64,000 bases of DNA from Nissolia schottii (GCA_003254905.1 QANU01006985.1:1053442-1117441); one strand, 5' to 3'; positions 13,701 to 28,127 are shown, counted from the first letter of the stretch. Program-made: numbers and translations. Notes: generated by a model from the sequence alone, not told the origin.

Positions 13701-13988
13701 AAGAGGGTGAGCTCTAAACTTACAGCAGAGGAGAGGGAGCTACTTTATGCAAAATGGGAAGTTCCTGCAGTAGGAAAACAAAGGAGGCTGCAACTTGTGA
13801 ATAAATTGTGGAGCGACCCTTATAACATGCAGCATGTACAAGAAAGCGCTGAGATTGTAGCAAAACTCATTGACTTCTGTGGATCTGAAGAAAATAGCAA
13901 GGACATGTTTGAACTAAACTTTGCAAGCCCTTATAATAAGAAAACATGGGCGGGCTGGAACTTCATAACCAATCTCTTAAATTTGTAG
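7701..13988 (+). CDS. TES: Kinesin-7 motor of the NACK type (NACK2/TETRASPORE-like)
   Basis: NACK kinesins carry a MAPKKK to the phragmoplast midzone and are needed for cell-plate expansion; TES/NACK2 acts mainly in male meiotic cytokinesis. Fourteen exons can be placed: 7701-7923, 8224-8313, 8401-8501, 8706-8819, 9415-9496, 9702-9769, 9973-10032, 10113-10237, 10568-10763, 11114-11254, 11623-11712, 11788-12702, 13238-13542 and 13664-13988. They sum to 2835 bases, giving 944 residues. The motor domain (about 28-350) has the P-loop GQTSSGKT (111-118), switch I NDKSSRSH (214-221) and switch II DLAGSER (250-256). A neck and coiled coil follow (about 354-430), and the plant NACK C-terminal domain (DUF3490) fills about 760-930. 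The start is chosen for the N-terminus (SKIQR...TPGG, then [12 protein letters not shown]) typical of NACK proteins. A leader near 7080-7700 may hold a 5' UTR intron. Kinesin-7 is certain; TES rather than NACK1 rests on N-terminal likeness and on the neighbouring SAC gene. Confidence 0.93.
8883..9381. mobile_element. hAT-type MITE in intron 4 of the kinesin gene
   Basis: The 499-bp element starts CATGGTTATCAAAATC and ends with the near-inverse GATTTGATAACCATG. It is flanked by a perfect 8-bp target duplication CTTTTGAT (8875-8882 and 9382-9389). An 8-bp duplication with short inverted ends points to the hAT superfamily. The inside is AT-rich with repeated GATTCG/CGAATC words and no coding. 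It lies wholly within the intron 8820-9414, so splicing is probably unaffected. Confidence 0.85.
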
Positions 13989-15227
13989 TTTTCTCTCTTA
14001 TATTGGGATTATTTCAAAGTTTGAAATTAAAATTTGGGTCTTTCGCAACTAGTTGCTAAATTGAAATTCCACCAAAGTCAGAATTGTTTCACACCAAAAA
14101 GGAAGATGAAAAAGACAAGGTATGAATAAATATTAATCTAGCACAAAACAATTTATGATAATAATATAAATCTATCACAATACTAATCTAGAATTGTATC
14201 GCATACAAATTTTGGTTGTTTTGCAACTTGTTTACAATGATATATAATAGTTATTAGCTTGATACCCAAATACTCTGACGTCAAAGAGAAGAATTATCAC
14301 AATGCTTATATAAACCTTTTTAGGTCAAATTGAAGTCTACCTTTACTAATAAGAGATTTAAAATTTATTATAATATAATAACATGTTTTTTTTAATTGAT
14401 AATATAATAACAATATTATTTATTTATTTAGTATAAATTATTTTTCACACAAAAAGTTAAAAAAGTAATATGATATAATAACATAAGGGTAATCAAAAGT
14501 TTTTGTTTTTATTTATTTTGTTACTTGATAATGGTTTCACAAGTATTAAACACCAACATAACTATACAAATGAAGTTAAAATGTTAAAACATTTTAAAGA
14601 AAAAGAGAGAATAAAACATTATATTAGTCACTAAAATTTGTATGATTGATCAAATTTATTCTCATAATTTTAAATCAATCAAATTTGTTTATGTAAAAGA
14701 ATAATTCTTAATTTTTCTATTGGGTCTTTTTTTTCCTTCAAATTTTCAGTTGAAAAGTGTGTATCTATACTTACTTAATATATAAATATATAAATAAAAA
14801 GAGAATATCAAAAGTAATCAACTTTTCTTCTCTTTTATATTTTTTTAAGTCCATTAACATTATTCAAGTTTATTATTTATATATATATATATATTTTATT
14901 CACTTCACTCAACTCATTAACCCATTATCATCTTAATGATTATTAACTCACTAACATCTTTTTATTTTATTTATGTATATCATAATTAATTACAATTAAT
15001 ATCTCGTCAAAAAATAATAATAATAATAGTAGTAGTAGTAGTAGTGCATGTGTGTATATATATATTACATTTCTAGCATATGTATTTTATAAAAAAAAAT
15101 ATTTATAGCGTATATTAAAACCTAACGAAAGAGAAAGGCTTTGTGTAACTCGCTCAAAGCCGAAGCCTATCTGTGTTGAGGTTTAGTTAAGTAGGGTTTG
15201 TGCATCGCCTGAGAGAGAAAGGTGAAG
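13989..15227. other. Intergenic DNA between the kinesin and eIF3k genes
   Basis: AT-rich with simple repeats: TA-rich runs near 14878-14895 and 15054-15064, and short (AAT)n and (TAG)n runs at about 15010-15045. The last hundred bases should hold the eIF3k promoter and leader. No gene is seen. Confidence 0.55.
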
Positions 15228-15373
15228 ATGGGCAAAGAGGTAACAAAGCAGCAACAGCAGCAGCAGGTTGCGTACACAGTGGAGCAGCTTGTAGGCCTCA
15301 ATAGATACAATCCCGATATTCTTCCCGATCTCGAAAACTATGTTAACGAACAGGTTCCTTTCCAATTCGCTTC

Positions 15374-15412
<39 letters not shown>

Positions 15413-17957
15413 TTCCATTCTCTGAAAGATCGTTGAATTGATGTGTTGAAAATCTTAATTGTGTCTGCGCTGTGGCTTGAAGCAAGCCCTAAAATTACAG
15501 GTTTGTGTTTCTGTTTAACCAGGTTTCGTCACAAACATACAGCCTTGACTCAAATCTCTGCCTTCTTCGCCTCTACCAGGTTCATAACCCTCTCTTTTTT
15601 TTTTGTTTTATCATTGGTTTTAGGGTTAATGGCTTAATGCTACTCATAAGGTGATTAGTAGGTCACAAGTGATAGTCTGTTGGTTTGTCATTGCAGTTTG
15701 AACCGGAGAAAATGAGTTCTCAGATTGTAGCTCGCATTTTGGTTAAGGTTTGGTTAACGTTTTTTTTCTTTGCTGTGTTGCTTCTTGTGAGTAGCGGATG
15801 TCATGCTCAAATCTTTATATTTCGATTTATTTTTTTTTTTGTAAACAGTCCCTAATGGCAATGCCAGCTCCAGACTTCAGCCTGTGCCTCTTTCTGATTC
15901 CCGAGCGTGTGGTATGTTTCTATTTAATTCTTCCTTCTTTGACATAGTTCTTCTTGCTCTTGTGCACCGATGGCTAGAGATTTGAATAAGTGATAGATTT
16001 TTTGAATAAGCAGGACATGATAATCAGATGCAATTAGATGAATTTTACCAAATTAACATGGAATAATTTTTGGGATTCCTGAGTTTCTAGTTTTCATTGG
16101 GCCTTGGGAATCTTGTATTTGAGTTTGACTTTGCCCCTCACTGAATTGGTGATGAGTTCAGTTCTGCCTTAATATACTGGCGTTTTGGTTTCTTTTTATC
16201 ATATTAATGTTTATTTATTGTGATTTTTAGCAAATGGAGGAGCAGTTTAAGACACTGATTGTTCTGTCACACTATTTGGAGGTAATCATCAGCTTAAGTT
16301 ACTCAATGCTCAAGCATTTGTTTGAAATTGGATATTAATCCACATATCTTCTTCAGACAGGAAGATTTCGGCAGTTCTGGGATGAAGCAGCAAAAAATCG
16401 TCATATAGTTGAAGCTGTTCCAGGTAGTTATATAATACTGCACCTGGTCCATTTTAATCGTCACTTTTGCAAGATTGGATTACTTGAACCTTAAATTACA
16501 TGTCATTACCTAAGAACTATAGAAACAAGGCTCATTGATGAATCTTGTTTTACCAAGATACGTTACTTTCAACCTTGCAAAACGTTTTTCAATTAACCGT
16601 TATGGACTAAATTTTTTTCTCCTTAAAGTGATAATTACAGTGGACCAGAGGGAGGATATATTTTAAATTTATATTCACTAAGCTTGTAGTTTGGACACCT
16701 TGTTACTGCTTAAATATAATTGTGCTCTATCTGATTAGTCGGGTCAAGTGCCATTTGGAAGCCTCATGTCCTGCTTGTTATGAACCCAAGCATGTATCCT
16801 TTGACTGTCGCACATCATGTACTGGATAAATTTTACAGAATACTGTGATATGTTCACCATTTTTGAACTGATGTAATCTTTGTTGTGTGATGTAGCAATA
16901 TCTTGTGACTGATAATTATTGCTTTTCTTGAAACAATTGTAGATTTGTTCATATCATGATCACACTGTTCTTGTTTAGTGTTGACATTTGACACATGCTA
17001 ATACACTGGCTTAAATGGAAATCATTTGCAGGATTTGAGCAGGCAATCCAAGGCTATGCCATTCATGTCCTTGCCTTAACTTACCAAAAGGTTCCTAGAA
17101 CTGTGCTTGCTGAGGTATGCTTGTAGTTAAGTTTGTAGTTTCGTCCATCTGACATGTTGGTTCATTTATTACTGGAACATTGTTTTGTTGCTAGCTAGTA
17201 GTTGTCAGTGCATACTCCAATAAATATATTCTCTAGTGCTAGTCGAACTCATGTTTGATGTGACACATACTTTAACAATACAACATTTCTAGATTCAAAA
17301 GTATAATCCTTTGTTTATTCTTTAGGCATAAAATGGTTCTTGAAAAATGTGGCAGCTTGTTAGTTAAAATTTTCTCATTGTTTGGTGAAAAGCAAGTTAA
17401 ACCATTGACTTGTGTTCTGGAGTTTGTTGGGGAGGGTGGGTTCTGTTTAAGTTGTTTCTTTATTTGGATAAATGGATGAACAGTACAACGTGTTGTAAGG
17501 AAGAGCTTTCATACCAAACATTTTAGTATTTTCTTTCACTTCCAAACTATATTTCAGTCAGACCCCACCCATGTTTTCCGCAAAGCTCCCTCTTTACACC
17601 AGTTGCATTTATTTGTTATGGATTTGTATGATGAGCCTTCGGATTATATAGCAAAACTTTGTTTTCATGACTATCATATATTTGTATGATGTTAAATTGG
17701 TTTCTGATATTACTTCGAAGAAAAAGATCATTTCTTCTATGTGAAACTCACAGGCAATCAACATAGAAGGCTTATCCCTGGACAAATTTCTGGAACACCA
17801 AGTAGCCAACAGTGGTTGGGCTATTGAGAAGAGCCAAGGCAAGGGCCAACTAATTGTCCTTCCCAAAAATGAATTTAATGACCCGGCTTTGAAGAAAAAC
17901 TCTGCAGATAGTGTGCCGTTGGAGCACATTACTCGCATCTTCCCTATTCTTAGCTGA
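15228..17957 (+). CDS. TIF3K1: Eukaryotic translation initiation factor 3 subunit k
   Basis: eIF3k is a small non-core subunit of the eIF3 complex that pairs with eIF3l on the 40S ribosome. Eight exons are placed: 15228-15353, 15523-15579, 15697-15747, 15849-15911, 16231-16281, 16357-16423, 17032-17114 and 17754-17957. They sum to 702 bases, giving 233 residues, close to the usual size of about 220-230. The family pattern is clear: NRYNPDILPDLENYV near the N-terminus, then LCLLRLYQFEPEKM, FSLCLFLIPERVQMEEQFK, the helical repeat with TGRFRQFWDEA, and a C-terminal winged-helix (PCI-like) part. An N-terminal Gln run (5 to 6 residues) is a small peculiarity. The ATG at 15228 is chosen because MGKEV starts plant eIF3k. 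A (CT)n run lies in intron 1 (about 15378-15408). The gene is convergent with the SAC gene. Confidence 0.95.
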
Positions 17958-19352
17958 CTATTCTGTTGGAGGACTCTGTTTTTGTTTCAGAGGACATATG
18001 CAAATCTGAGTGTATTTGCAACAAAATCTTGCAGTGCCCCCCCCTAGGATGCATCAATTTGAGAACTAGTGGATGGCTATTGTAGTTTACTCATGTTTTT
18101 CATACATGTCTGAAAATTTTCCTTATGTTATTTATTGGGGACTAATTCGATGGATATATGCTCTTTTTGGTGCGATTGCCCAATAGTTGTCAAGGAAAAT
18201 AATACGTATCCAGGAATAAGCGCTGATTAAAAATGGAAGGAGTTTCGTGGCAAAAGATGTCTTAAAGGACACTATTGCTGAGTACTTTTTGCATGTTTTT
18301 TCGTATTAATTTTATAGAAATATTTGTTTCGGAAAGTTATATCTTAAAGCTTTTGGTGACGAATTGTTACTATGAAAATAGAGGCAACCTAGAGGGATTT
18401 CGCTTCTCCAATGCCTAACACCTATTTTCTCAGTTTCTTCTGGTCAAAATAAACCTTTGAACACATGGCCTTAGTTTCTTGAGTTACAATATAATTGACA
18501 TTAGTTCACTTGTTTCTAGATCCATCATCCTTAAGTGTTTCTAACTATGAAGTATTAGAAATTTATACAGGAATCTTTCTAGTTTTCCTTGCTTTGTAAC
18601 ACTCAATAAACTATACTGGCGTCACGTATTTGAAGCCTAATTTCTAAATCCTTATTTAAGCTGATCAGTAAGTAATTGGTACCAGCTCACAGTTTTTGTT
18701 GATTGTTGGATTAAATTTAGTAAACTGCATACTTCAATGGGTAACAAAATCAGTGGCAATCTAGCATCAACATACTTCAATTGCTAACAATATTATCAGC
18801 ATCATAACGTAGAGAAGCTTTAAGTAAATTGGAGTTTAAAGGTAATTTATTTCTTAAAAACCACCGCTTTAGCCATTAGGTAAACCCAGATAGCAAGCAA
18901 GCAGTGTTGGTTTTGATGGTGGCCATGAGTTATACATCACAATAAGCAAAAGTTACTTAAAGAAAGAATCAATTAACTGCAATTCTAAAAGTGGAGCTAC
19001 CACAAGGAAGGGTAAAAATATTTACAAGTGCATCATCTACTATGGTCTTTTAACATAAGATGAATAAAAACAGCGAGCTCCAGAGAAACAACAACAAAGA
19101 TAGAGAGAAAAGAAAAGACAGAAGAATTTTACAACCGTTTCCTATGTACTATTTATACTATTGATTTTATCAGGATTTGATGGAGATTTTCACACAGAAC
19201 TAATGCTGCATGTCAAATGCTTGTTCCCTTTCCTTCACCTGCTGCTCTTTCATATCATGTGCTCTTCTCTTTAGTCTATTTCAGTCGGCAGACCAAGCCA
19301 AGTGAATTGAAAAATGTTTGGAGGATTATATATCGGTGCATTCTGCAAATGT
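17958..19352. other. Convergent 3' region of eIF3k and the SAC gene
   Basis: Both flanking genes end into this stretch, so the first few hundred bases and the last few hundred should be their 3' UTRs. Nothing else is recognised: no open frame of note and no inverted repeat. Confidence 0.5.
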
Positions 19353-22300
19353 TCAATGGCAAAGTGTCTGTCCATTAATCACCCAGTGCACAAAAGTATC
19401 CGGGAATTCCTCTGAAACGTTGGACTGCGTGTTACTGTAGGGTATCTCTGATTCGGTTTGTTCCCTTCCCTGAGAAATATTACAAAGAATTAGTATGTGT
19501 CTGACATTGCATTTGGTTAAGTATTCAATCTATTACACAATAATAGATCAGAAAGGGTGTGGTGATGGTACCTTGTGGCTGGAGCCGCCCAAATCACTAG
19601 TGGAGGGAGTTGATTCTACTGCCATCACTCCATTGGTAATATTTTCTGAAGAAAGCCCAGCAACTGGAGAGTTGGTAATTGATGACCTGCATTCAGTAGA
19701 AATAGGCCTCTCAAATAAACTCGATCGTTTTCAGATGAAACAAGACTAAATCACTAGAAAGAAGATAAGAAATTCATAATTCTTAATTGTATTCCTCAAC
19801 TGCCAATCACCCTATCATGTTGCATATGATTCTCTCCTGATAAAATATTCCCACATAACATTCTTGACTGGAATCATACAATTGCTTCATTAGAAAGCAT
19901 TACCTCTCGTATGGCTCTTCTTCACACGAATTTCCAGAAGAAGATAGCCAATCCAGGTCAACAAAGTTGGAGCAGCTGAAGGAATCCCCATGATCAGAAT
20001 AGTAAATATGATCGCCTTCAAAGCGCTCTCTTTGCATGTCTCCAAAAAGCTGTCTCCGAGGCATTGAGGGAGTATACCTACAAAAACAAAAAGAATTATT
20101 GCATACCATTCGCATGAGAAACTAAATGGACAAAATTACGCAGCAAATGGTAAAACATGCCACCATACAAGCAGGTAATGTAAGTTTCCAACTTATCGAC
20201 ACAATTTAGATTACAAATTAGAAATTGCACTCTGTAATATTGGCATTCCACCATTCAAACGCAGCGGAGGATAAAGAATTGAGAAGAGTGTCTAAGATTT
20301 TCCCATCCTCCGGAAAATGAGTTAAGGATATTTATCATAATAGTTGTTATACAGAAGTTCTTGAACAGGAAGATCAGCTATGACATGGCATGGACTTTTC
20401 TATGAACTGTTAAAATGGGATGTTAACAATCTATCTCATCCTGTATACTTTGAAACAGATTGAAAATTAAGTTCACATTAATAGAAATAAAGGGTACACA
20501 CCTTGAAAATGACATGTCACTCTCAGCAGTAGATATTTCAGGAGATGACTCACAAAAAGCCTTGCTTCCTTCTTCAGATTGGTCTGGCAAGCTTGAGTTT
20601 AAGAATTTTTCATGCCTGGCATTTGGGGCAGACATTGGTGTAGGTGTAGAACTTTCTTGAAGAATGTTTCCATCTGAAAAGGATCTCCTGAAAATTGACC
20701 TAACAAACCAAATTTAAGTGTTACCACAAACGGTGAATTATAGGCATTTTCAATATACATGCTTCAAGTTATCAGGACATTTGCAAGTCCAGAATTTAAT
20801 GACTGCGTAGTATCATCAAATTCGTCACTAAGACAGACTCAAAATTACATTGCATATCAGTTGAGGGAACCATAAGCACAACATGATTTCATTACACACA
20901 TTATGGCTTTGATTGGGATCAGCCTCCTCATTCTCTCTTTGGTTGACAATTGCAAAGCACTTTCCAAAGTGTCCACGCATACTAGCTATATCCAACCTCA
21001 TATTATTGATGTTTTCACACCAGTATGTATTAATACAAGGGATTTTTTATTACTTTTTTCTTTTTGTTTCTTGTTATTCAATTTACTTTTGATGTCTAGG
21101 ACTAGATCTATTATGTCTTCTATTTTTTCCCTGGCTGTCATAAAAAAAGACCACAACTCTATTGGCTGTGTGTCAGATCTCTTCATTCCTAATATCTCTT
21201 AAATGCAACAATTTAACCCTATGCCTTCCCAAACTAAAATTTTGTTTTTAGGTTGTCACATTGAGGGGATGGTGGACAGCCCAAGTTCTAGGCAGAGAAA
21301 CAATAAAACAAACCCTAAGACAACCTTCAATCAATGACCATTTCATAGAAGGTTATAAAACAGAAGGCATTTTGTTCCTCATGATTACATTCAAATACCT
21401 TGCATCATCATCATCTCCATATCTCCCTGCGTCGTAGTGCTGATCTGAACCCAACTCCCATAGAGCAGGCTTACCCTGTTGTGGCTGAAAATGCCCCAGA
21501 AATCTGCCCCAATAAAATAGAAAAAGATTATCTCATGACTAGTAGAAAAGAAGAATCAGTCAAGAACACAGATCTTTACAAACAAAGTTCGAGTTGCAAA
21601 CAAAACTGCTACAATTCTAGAGAACAGCAAGACAGGCAAAAGGTTGGAGAGCTCGGTTGCATTGACACTGCTGTTTTTGTTTTGCAGCATATGAAGAGGA
21701 TTCCTAGTCCTAATGTATAACCCCTCTTTCTGCCTAAAGATTTTACTTTTAGCCAAGACGAAACTTCAGTATAAGAGAGATAGAAACAGAAGACAGAAAC
21801 AACCAAAAAAAAAAAAAGATGCAGAATGCTATATATAATATATCCAAACACAAAAAATATAACTTGGAAGGCACATAGAAAAATAAGAAAATGCATGGCT
21901 GCAGTACATACACATTAATTGCATCTTGTTTCTCGGCATCCATGTAAGCATTGCTATAATAGCGCTGAAGAGTCCTAAAAAACTCCTGTGACTGTATTGC
22001 AGCTCTCCACTGGCCCCTCCTCACAGAAAATATCTGCATAGAAACAGTATTTAAAGGAAAAAAAAACATCAGGCAGGGCTAAAACAAGTAAAGAACAGTT
22101 ATCTTATACCAAGAAAATCATCAATTGCATAAGAAAGAAAATGATGTAGCAAGAATATCAACGCACAAGATAAATTGAAATCTGCAAACTGAAGCAATTG
22201 AGACAAGCCTCACAACTACAAATCACCTTGTTGTGTGCAGCAGAACCGCCATACTGATGTGCAAGTGTATCACCCATCCGCTCATAAAACCCCATCAGAT

Positions 22301-25300
22301 TATCAGCTACAGGATCATCAATGTCAATTCTTGGGTGATCAATAACTCCCAGGGCATGAAGCTGGTGGCCAAGAGCAGCCAACCCATACGCAAATTGTGC
22401 AACATTTGTGCGGTCTAGGCAGTCTATGCAATTGGTCCTCAGCACACCCTTCTGCAACATTGGTGGTTTGACAGAATGATTTTCATCGGCAACAGTGTTT
22501 ATTTCACTACTAGGTTTCCCCTCTAAATTATTGGCATCCTCGTTGTCATCACCAACATGTCCAGTAGGTGAAAAGCTTTCCTCATCAACATTGCTGATGC
22601 AAAACTAAACATCAGTACACAAGAAATGCCAGTGAAAGAACTTTAGGTATTCCAACTCTCCGTGAAGCATTAATTGCTTTATTGTTGAAACTGTTCTCTT
22701 TATTCTATGGCAAAGTATATATAATTGTTCTTACCTTTTTTATCAAGTCACTATACAGGTTTAAGTACACAGAATGAATCTAAAAAATGTTGAAAAGAGG
22801 CAATTGAGAATTTGTAACAAAATGCAAAACTTACTCTGTAGATGGCCATTTCAGACACTCTTCTGGCCTCAAAGTTGATCCCACTTGGCAATAGAAAAAA
22901 CCTGTTAATGCCAAGGCATATGCAGCCACTTTGCCCAAAAGCAGCAACACATTTGTAGCTTTACTGGATTTATGAAAGAAAAAAAAAAAGAAAGAAAAAG
23001 ACCCTTTTGAATCAGCTTATTCAGAAAATAAATTGTAATTTCCAATGAAGGAAAAATTATATAGTGCAAGACATCAACCTCTGAAAATGCTTGTGAAGAT
23101 CCCAGTGAAGGAACCTGAGCCTGTTCTCCTCTGGTAAATCTTTATTAATCAAATCTATGGCGTTGGCAAACTCTGAACGAAGTATCGACTCACGAGGCTT
23201 CTTCTCATGGGTCTGTTAGTTAGAAACACTATCAATAACCACAAGAATCTTATAAAATTTAAACAAATCAACAAAAGACAGTGCAGTCCATTAGCAGAAT
23301 TTCCACTTTGTTTTAAGAAAATATTATAACATAAAACTAGCTAAGACATTACGGATGTACCATCAACCAACACAAGCAAAATGCAAAAAACTCTAATATT
23401 GTGGAAAGTAGATGATGACCCATGACAAATGGGGGGGGGTCCATAACCTTCTACAAGGAAAAGGAACATACCTTTATTAAATTCAAAATTATTATGGGAT
23501 TTCCATATCTTTTCACAAGATTTTCAAAATGAAGTCTGGTGGCTTGATAATTCTGATCCTTCCTTGACACTACGAGGAACAAGTGATTATATTAGCAAGC
23601 ATATGGAATGGAACGCATGAAAGTAAAGTAAATAAGAAAAAATATCTCTGCAAGTGTAACAATATTGGTGAAATGGTAAAACATACATATAATATCTGGT
23701 TTAATATTTAGACGTGAAGTTTCTTGTGACCAGAAAAGAGGGATTGAACCACGGTTCTGGACGACGGAGCTTATTTGGATGGGTAGACCTTCTGGAACAT
23801 CCTCAAACACAATTTGTTCTGTCTCAACATCATTAGCTACTCTGCCCTTCTCATTAACTCCTCGCCTCAAATACCTGTGCATAACAACAAAATAAATGAA
23901 GCCATAAATTGCATACATCATCTAACTTTGAACTTTTTTTTCCATAACTATCCTTCAAGTTTTCAAGATTGTATTGCAAGCATTTTTTTTTTGGGAGCAA
24001 TTCCTAAATGCCACAGAAAATGTAGGATAATGATTGCTTTCAAGTTTTTTTTACTCATGGTCATCATTGTGAAGATAATAATCATTATATATGCTGAAAA
24101 AAGTAGGTTTAGTTTATATCTTCCCTTTCTATGAACACCAAAATGGAAAAACAGAGATGCATCTAACCATCAGAACATGAAAAATAGATTATTCCATTGT
24201 CATTTCAGATCATATACCCATTTTTCCTTCCAACTGCAAAGACATAGTGACAATTAAAAAAAAAACTAGAAGATACGATTGACACAGAATTAGTTAAGGA
24301 CCACATATTCAGCACAAAAAGGACGTAATCATAAGCTGACACTTGATAGATCAGCAAAGTTGCATTTAACATAATCTGTAGAATCAGATGTATAATCAAC
24401 TGAAGTATATACAGCACATAATCACATTGGAAAATAGATCAATGCTCTTGATGTGTTTAGAAAGAAAAAGTGACTAAATTTACATACCTAGTTCCAGCAT
24501 AATGACGTGATCGCCTCGCAATGAGTGTAAGTATGAACTCCCGCCCAGATATCGCAAGTGTTCCCTAGTGAAGCCACCAGATAGACATCAAATATTAGCT
24601 CCGGATGATGAAGATATTCCAAATAAGCAGGAAATACTAGTAAATGTAAATCATAAACTAGCCACATATTTAACAAGATTACTGGACCAATGACAAAAGT
24701 ATACAATTGGATTTTTAACTGTCATTTATCTTCACCTGTTTAAAAAAGCCGTACACAAGTGCAACTGTCCAAATAGTATTCTGGAGGTGATTCCTAATTC
24801 CTCGAGTTAAGAACTCATTCCAGACAAACATGGTCTCATAAAGGACATGGCCTGTCTCACTATCACACATGTTCCTTTGAAGGCTGCGCATAATGTCATA
24901 TGAGTAGCTAAAAAAGAAGTCCTTCGTCAAGTCGACCGTGCACAAGAGCTTCTTGTATCTAAAAAATCAATGGGAAAAAAATATATAATTAATACAGAAC
25001 CTGATAATGTTTAGAACAATAAAATTTGACAGAAGGCCAAAACATTGTGTTTAAATTCAAAGATGGTACAAAAGAATAAGTTGCAAAGGCCAAAACCACC
25101 TAGCACCACTAAATTATACCACATTTCATCATAGAAAAACTCCAACCAAAACTAAGCTCTCTACAGCAAATCTGTGTACTTTTTTAACATGAAATTTTAT
25201 ATATTTGAGTCAAATGGAAGGGATGTAATCAAGTAATTTTAACATGAGATTTCCATTTTTTATATTTAGAATTGTGAACAAAGGAGAATGGAAATAATTT

Positions 25301-26668
25301 AAACATTGGATAGAGCAATAAACCGAAAGATATCTAGAAATGCATGTAAATAAGAATAAAACTGAAATGATTTTTTGTTTAAAAAATTGATATAACATGT
25401 GAGATTGTAAAGACCTGTTTTCATTTTTAGAATTGATGATGTTAGACCGAACTGAAGAATTCGGCAATGGAATCATCTCACTCTTTGAGACAGCATATAC
25501 TGTGTGACCACCAATTGCACCAATTTGCCTTCTTTTTGTGATAAGTAGCATGTAGTACGGCCCCAAAAACTTGATGAACCCTATAAGCAGAAAAGCATAT
25601 CAAGATAAGGATTGATAATTTGCCAACAGGTAACTGGACTAGACATTACAGATCTACGTACCAACAATTCCATAACAAGTTGTAACAAATTTCAATCCCC
25701 CCGTGGCTTTGTTCCCCTCATGTATCCGCCTCAACAGATCAGAACATTCACTTTCCGTATATGTAGTGGAATCTTCACGCAAGTTTAGCTCAGACGGATC
25801 TAGACGGTCAATCTTTAGCACTCTCCAGTATGTCCTGCTCTTGTCCCTTCCTATCATGTAAAAGTTCTGTGGCATAGAACATAAAACAAATGCAAAAGGT
25901 AAAAAATATTTTAAAGAAAATACAGGGACAATAAATACTGCAACTTCAACAAAGTGTCCAATCTTATGACTCAGTATTTTCTGCAATGAGATATCCCATG
26001 TTAAATATACACATTAGATTCTCACATGAAATAACAAAATATCACATTCAGATGCATTTCAGAAAGGCTGAAGCCATACATAATCAGAACATGGAATGAA
26101 GTTAATAAGTCTAGCAGTACTTATCTACTTTGCCAAACTGATTCTTATATCGTAAAAACAACGAATGTAGGTAAGTTCAAAATACATACTGCAGTCTACC
26201 ACACAAGAAATCTGATGCATTGAATGACTAGATGGTTTCATGCTTCACCTAAAACACTCAACATAGCAATCTCAAAAATAATAACCACTTGTAAGATGAT
26301 GAGTGGTGTGCATAACTAGGAAAATAAATGCACTGAAACGTTAAGATCCCCAATTATCCATATCATCATGAACATGTGAACAAGAAACAAATGCATTGAT
26401 GATACTTTTGACCTGCAGTGAAGATAAAAAACCATTGAGATATAATCATTCCACAAAACATAACGAGCGAATCACACGACAAAATCAAATAGATCTCACC
26501 ACAACAACGGAAGAGAGCAAACTACAAATAAGTTAGAAAACATAAGGAAAAGAGCATTACCGATCGAGTTTCATAGAGCCTGAATTTCTGCATACAAACG
26601 TGTGAAGGAGGAAAAACTTTGTCAGAGGCAGAAGGAGTGTAAAAAGTCTCATTCTCTAACGATGCCAT
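19353..26668 (-). CDS. SAC3: SAC-domain phosphoinositide phosphatase (plant SAC1-5 / Fig4 clade)
   Basis: Plant SAC2-5 proteins sit at the vacuolar membrane and turn over PI(3,5)P2, like yeast Fig4. Sixteen exons are placed on the minus strand, in order: 26561-26668, 25662-25866, 25415-25580, 24736-24958, 24488-24564, 23687-23874, 23472-23569, 23079-23212, 22835-22901, 22227-22604, 21912-22033, 21399-21503, 20502-20687, 19904-20077, 19572-19707 and 19353-19469. They sum to 2484 bases, giving 827 residues, in the range of the clade (about 780-830). The N-terminal SAC part holds [20 protein letters not shown] and [13 protein letters not shown]. The catalytic motif [12 protein letters not shown] (about 478-489) has the CX5R signature intact. 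The tail is acidic and Ser-rich and ends [10 protein letters not shown], as in plant homologues. The start MASLENETF fits the family. SAC3 rather than SAC2, 4 or 5 is inferred from the neighbouring kinesin and FYVE genes. Confidence 0.93.
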
Positions 26669-28127
26669 GACTCTTTCTATGTCAATATTCAGATCCCCCG
26701 AGCCTCTGGCTCAGGGAAACTACCAAAACGGCATGCAGAACAGTGCCCCCCAAAAAAAATTACCAAAGTTCAGAAACACCACATTGCAAAGCACTCACAA
26801 CCCAAAAACACAAACCCATATTCTGAACTCTAGGCTGCTTCAGATATAGCATTATCTCCCAAAACTGCCTTGAAATTATTGATCTTTCTTCATCGTTTCA
26901 GCTCCACCACCTTCCCCAACCAGAACCACCACCAACCATCACTGTCACCGCCTCTGCTCCAGCTACACCACCCCCTATCTTCTATAACCCACTATTCCCA
27001 ATTCAATCTTAGAAACACCCAGATCGAAAAAACTGCTACCCAGAACGAAAAAAAAAATTGAATTTTGTTGTTTTTGTGTGCGGTAATAATAACAGGGATA
27101 TGGATTGAGACGCTAGGTTATAGGGAAAATCGGTTTTAAAGCTGGAATCTTTTTGTTAAAGGGGTGCAAGATATGAGGAGAAGATCAAGCACAGAAAAAC
27201 TGGATGAGAAAGGAGGAAGATTTGGGAGGTTCGAGAACAAAAAGGGTTGAAACCACGGGTGCAGAAACAAGAGCTTCTAATTATTGATTCAATAATTTTT
27301 TGTTGTTTGATTTTTTTTATAATTTTAATTTGATTTTTTTAAATAAAATCTAATTTCTCAGACAGGGAGAGAGGGGGAGAAGGAAAGCTTTCAGATCCGA
27401 AGAACAAATCAAAACCACATCAATTTCAGAAGTTTAGAAGGAAAAAATTTTGAAAAAAATAATTCCCAATCTGAATGCGTGTATGCTGCGTCCACATAAT
27501 TAAGAATTAAAAAAAAAAAAAAAGCAAATATGTGTATGTGAAATTGTTATTTTTTTATGAGGCATGTGTATTGCAAAGGTATTTGTTTATATATTTGAAT
27601 TTTTCTTTCTAAAAAAATATAAATTTATTTATATTCAACAACCGACGTTAATGTGAACTTTACGTGTCCTCTAAATTTCTCGGCGATGACAACTCAAAAA
27701 ATTAAATTTACTTGTCAAAAAGTTTACTTATCTTAGGACGGCAATATTATAATTGTATTGTTATCAAATTACCGTTACCATGTGCTGTGTAAAATTTAGA
27801 TACTACGAGAAGTATACAATGATTTAAAATATAATAGTTCTTGATATTTGATTTCATGGTAGACAATTGTGTGATTTCAAACATAATAGTTATCTACGTT
27901 ATAAGAATATTTATCAGTCACATTATCTTAATAGAAATGACTTTTTCTTTGGCAATGTAAATTAGTCAAACAATCCGAGAGTTTAATTAAAGATCACCCT
28001 ATTAAAAACTAATTTAATGTACTATTAGTGTAAATTTTATTTATTCACTCATTCATTAGTATATTATTACGGCATTAGAAGTAATTTATTCTTATGTTAA
28101 TTGTCTTTAAATTTATATATAAGTATA
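26669..28127. other. Promoter and leader region of the SAC gene
   Basis: The first 500-700 bases should hold the minus-strand leader and promoter. A short plus-strand frame here (26667-27061) is proline- and serine-rich by composition only and is not supported as a gene. The rest is AT-rich. Confidence 0.45.

Noticed and set aside
26667-27061. Plus-strand frames opposite the SAC leader, Pro/Ser/Thr-rich
   Set aside because: Composition follows the CT-rich leader; no start context or homologue recognised.
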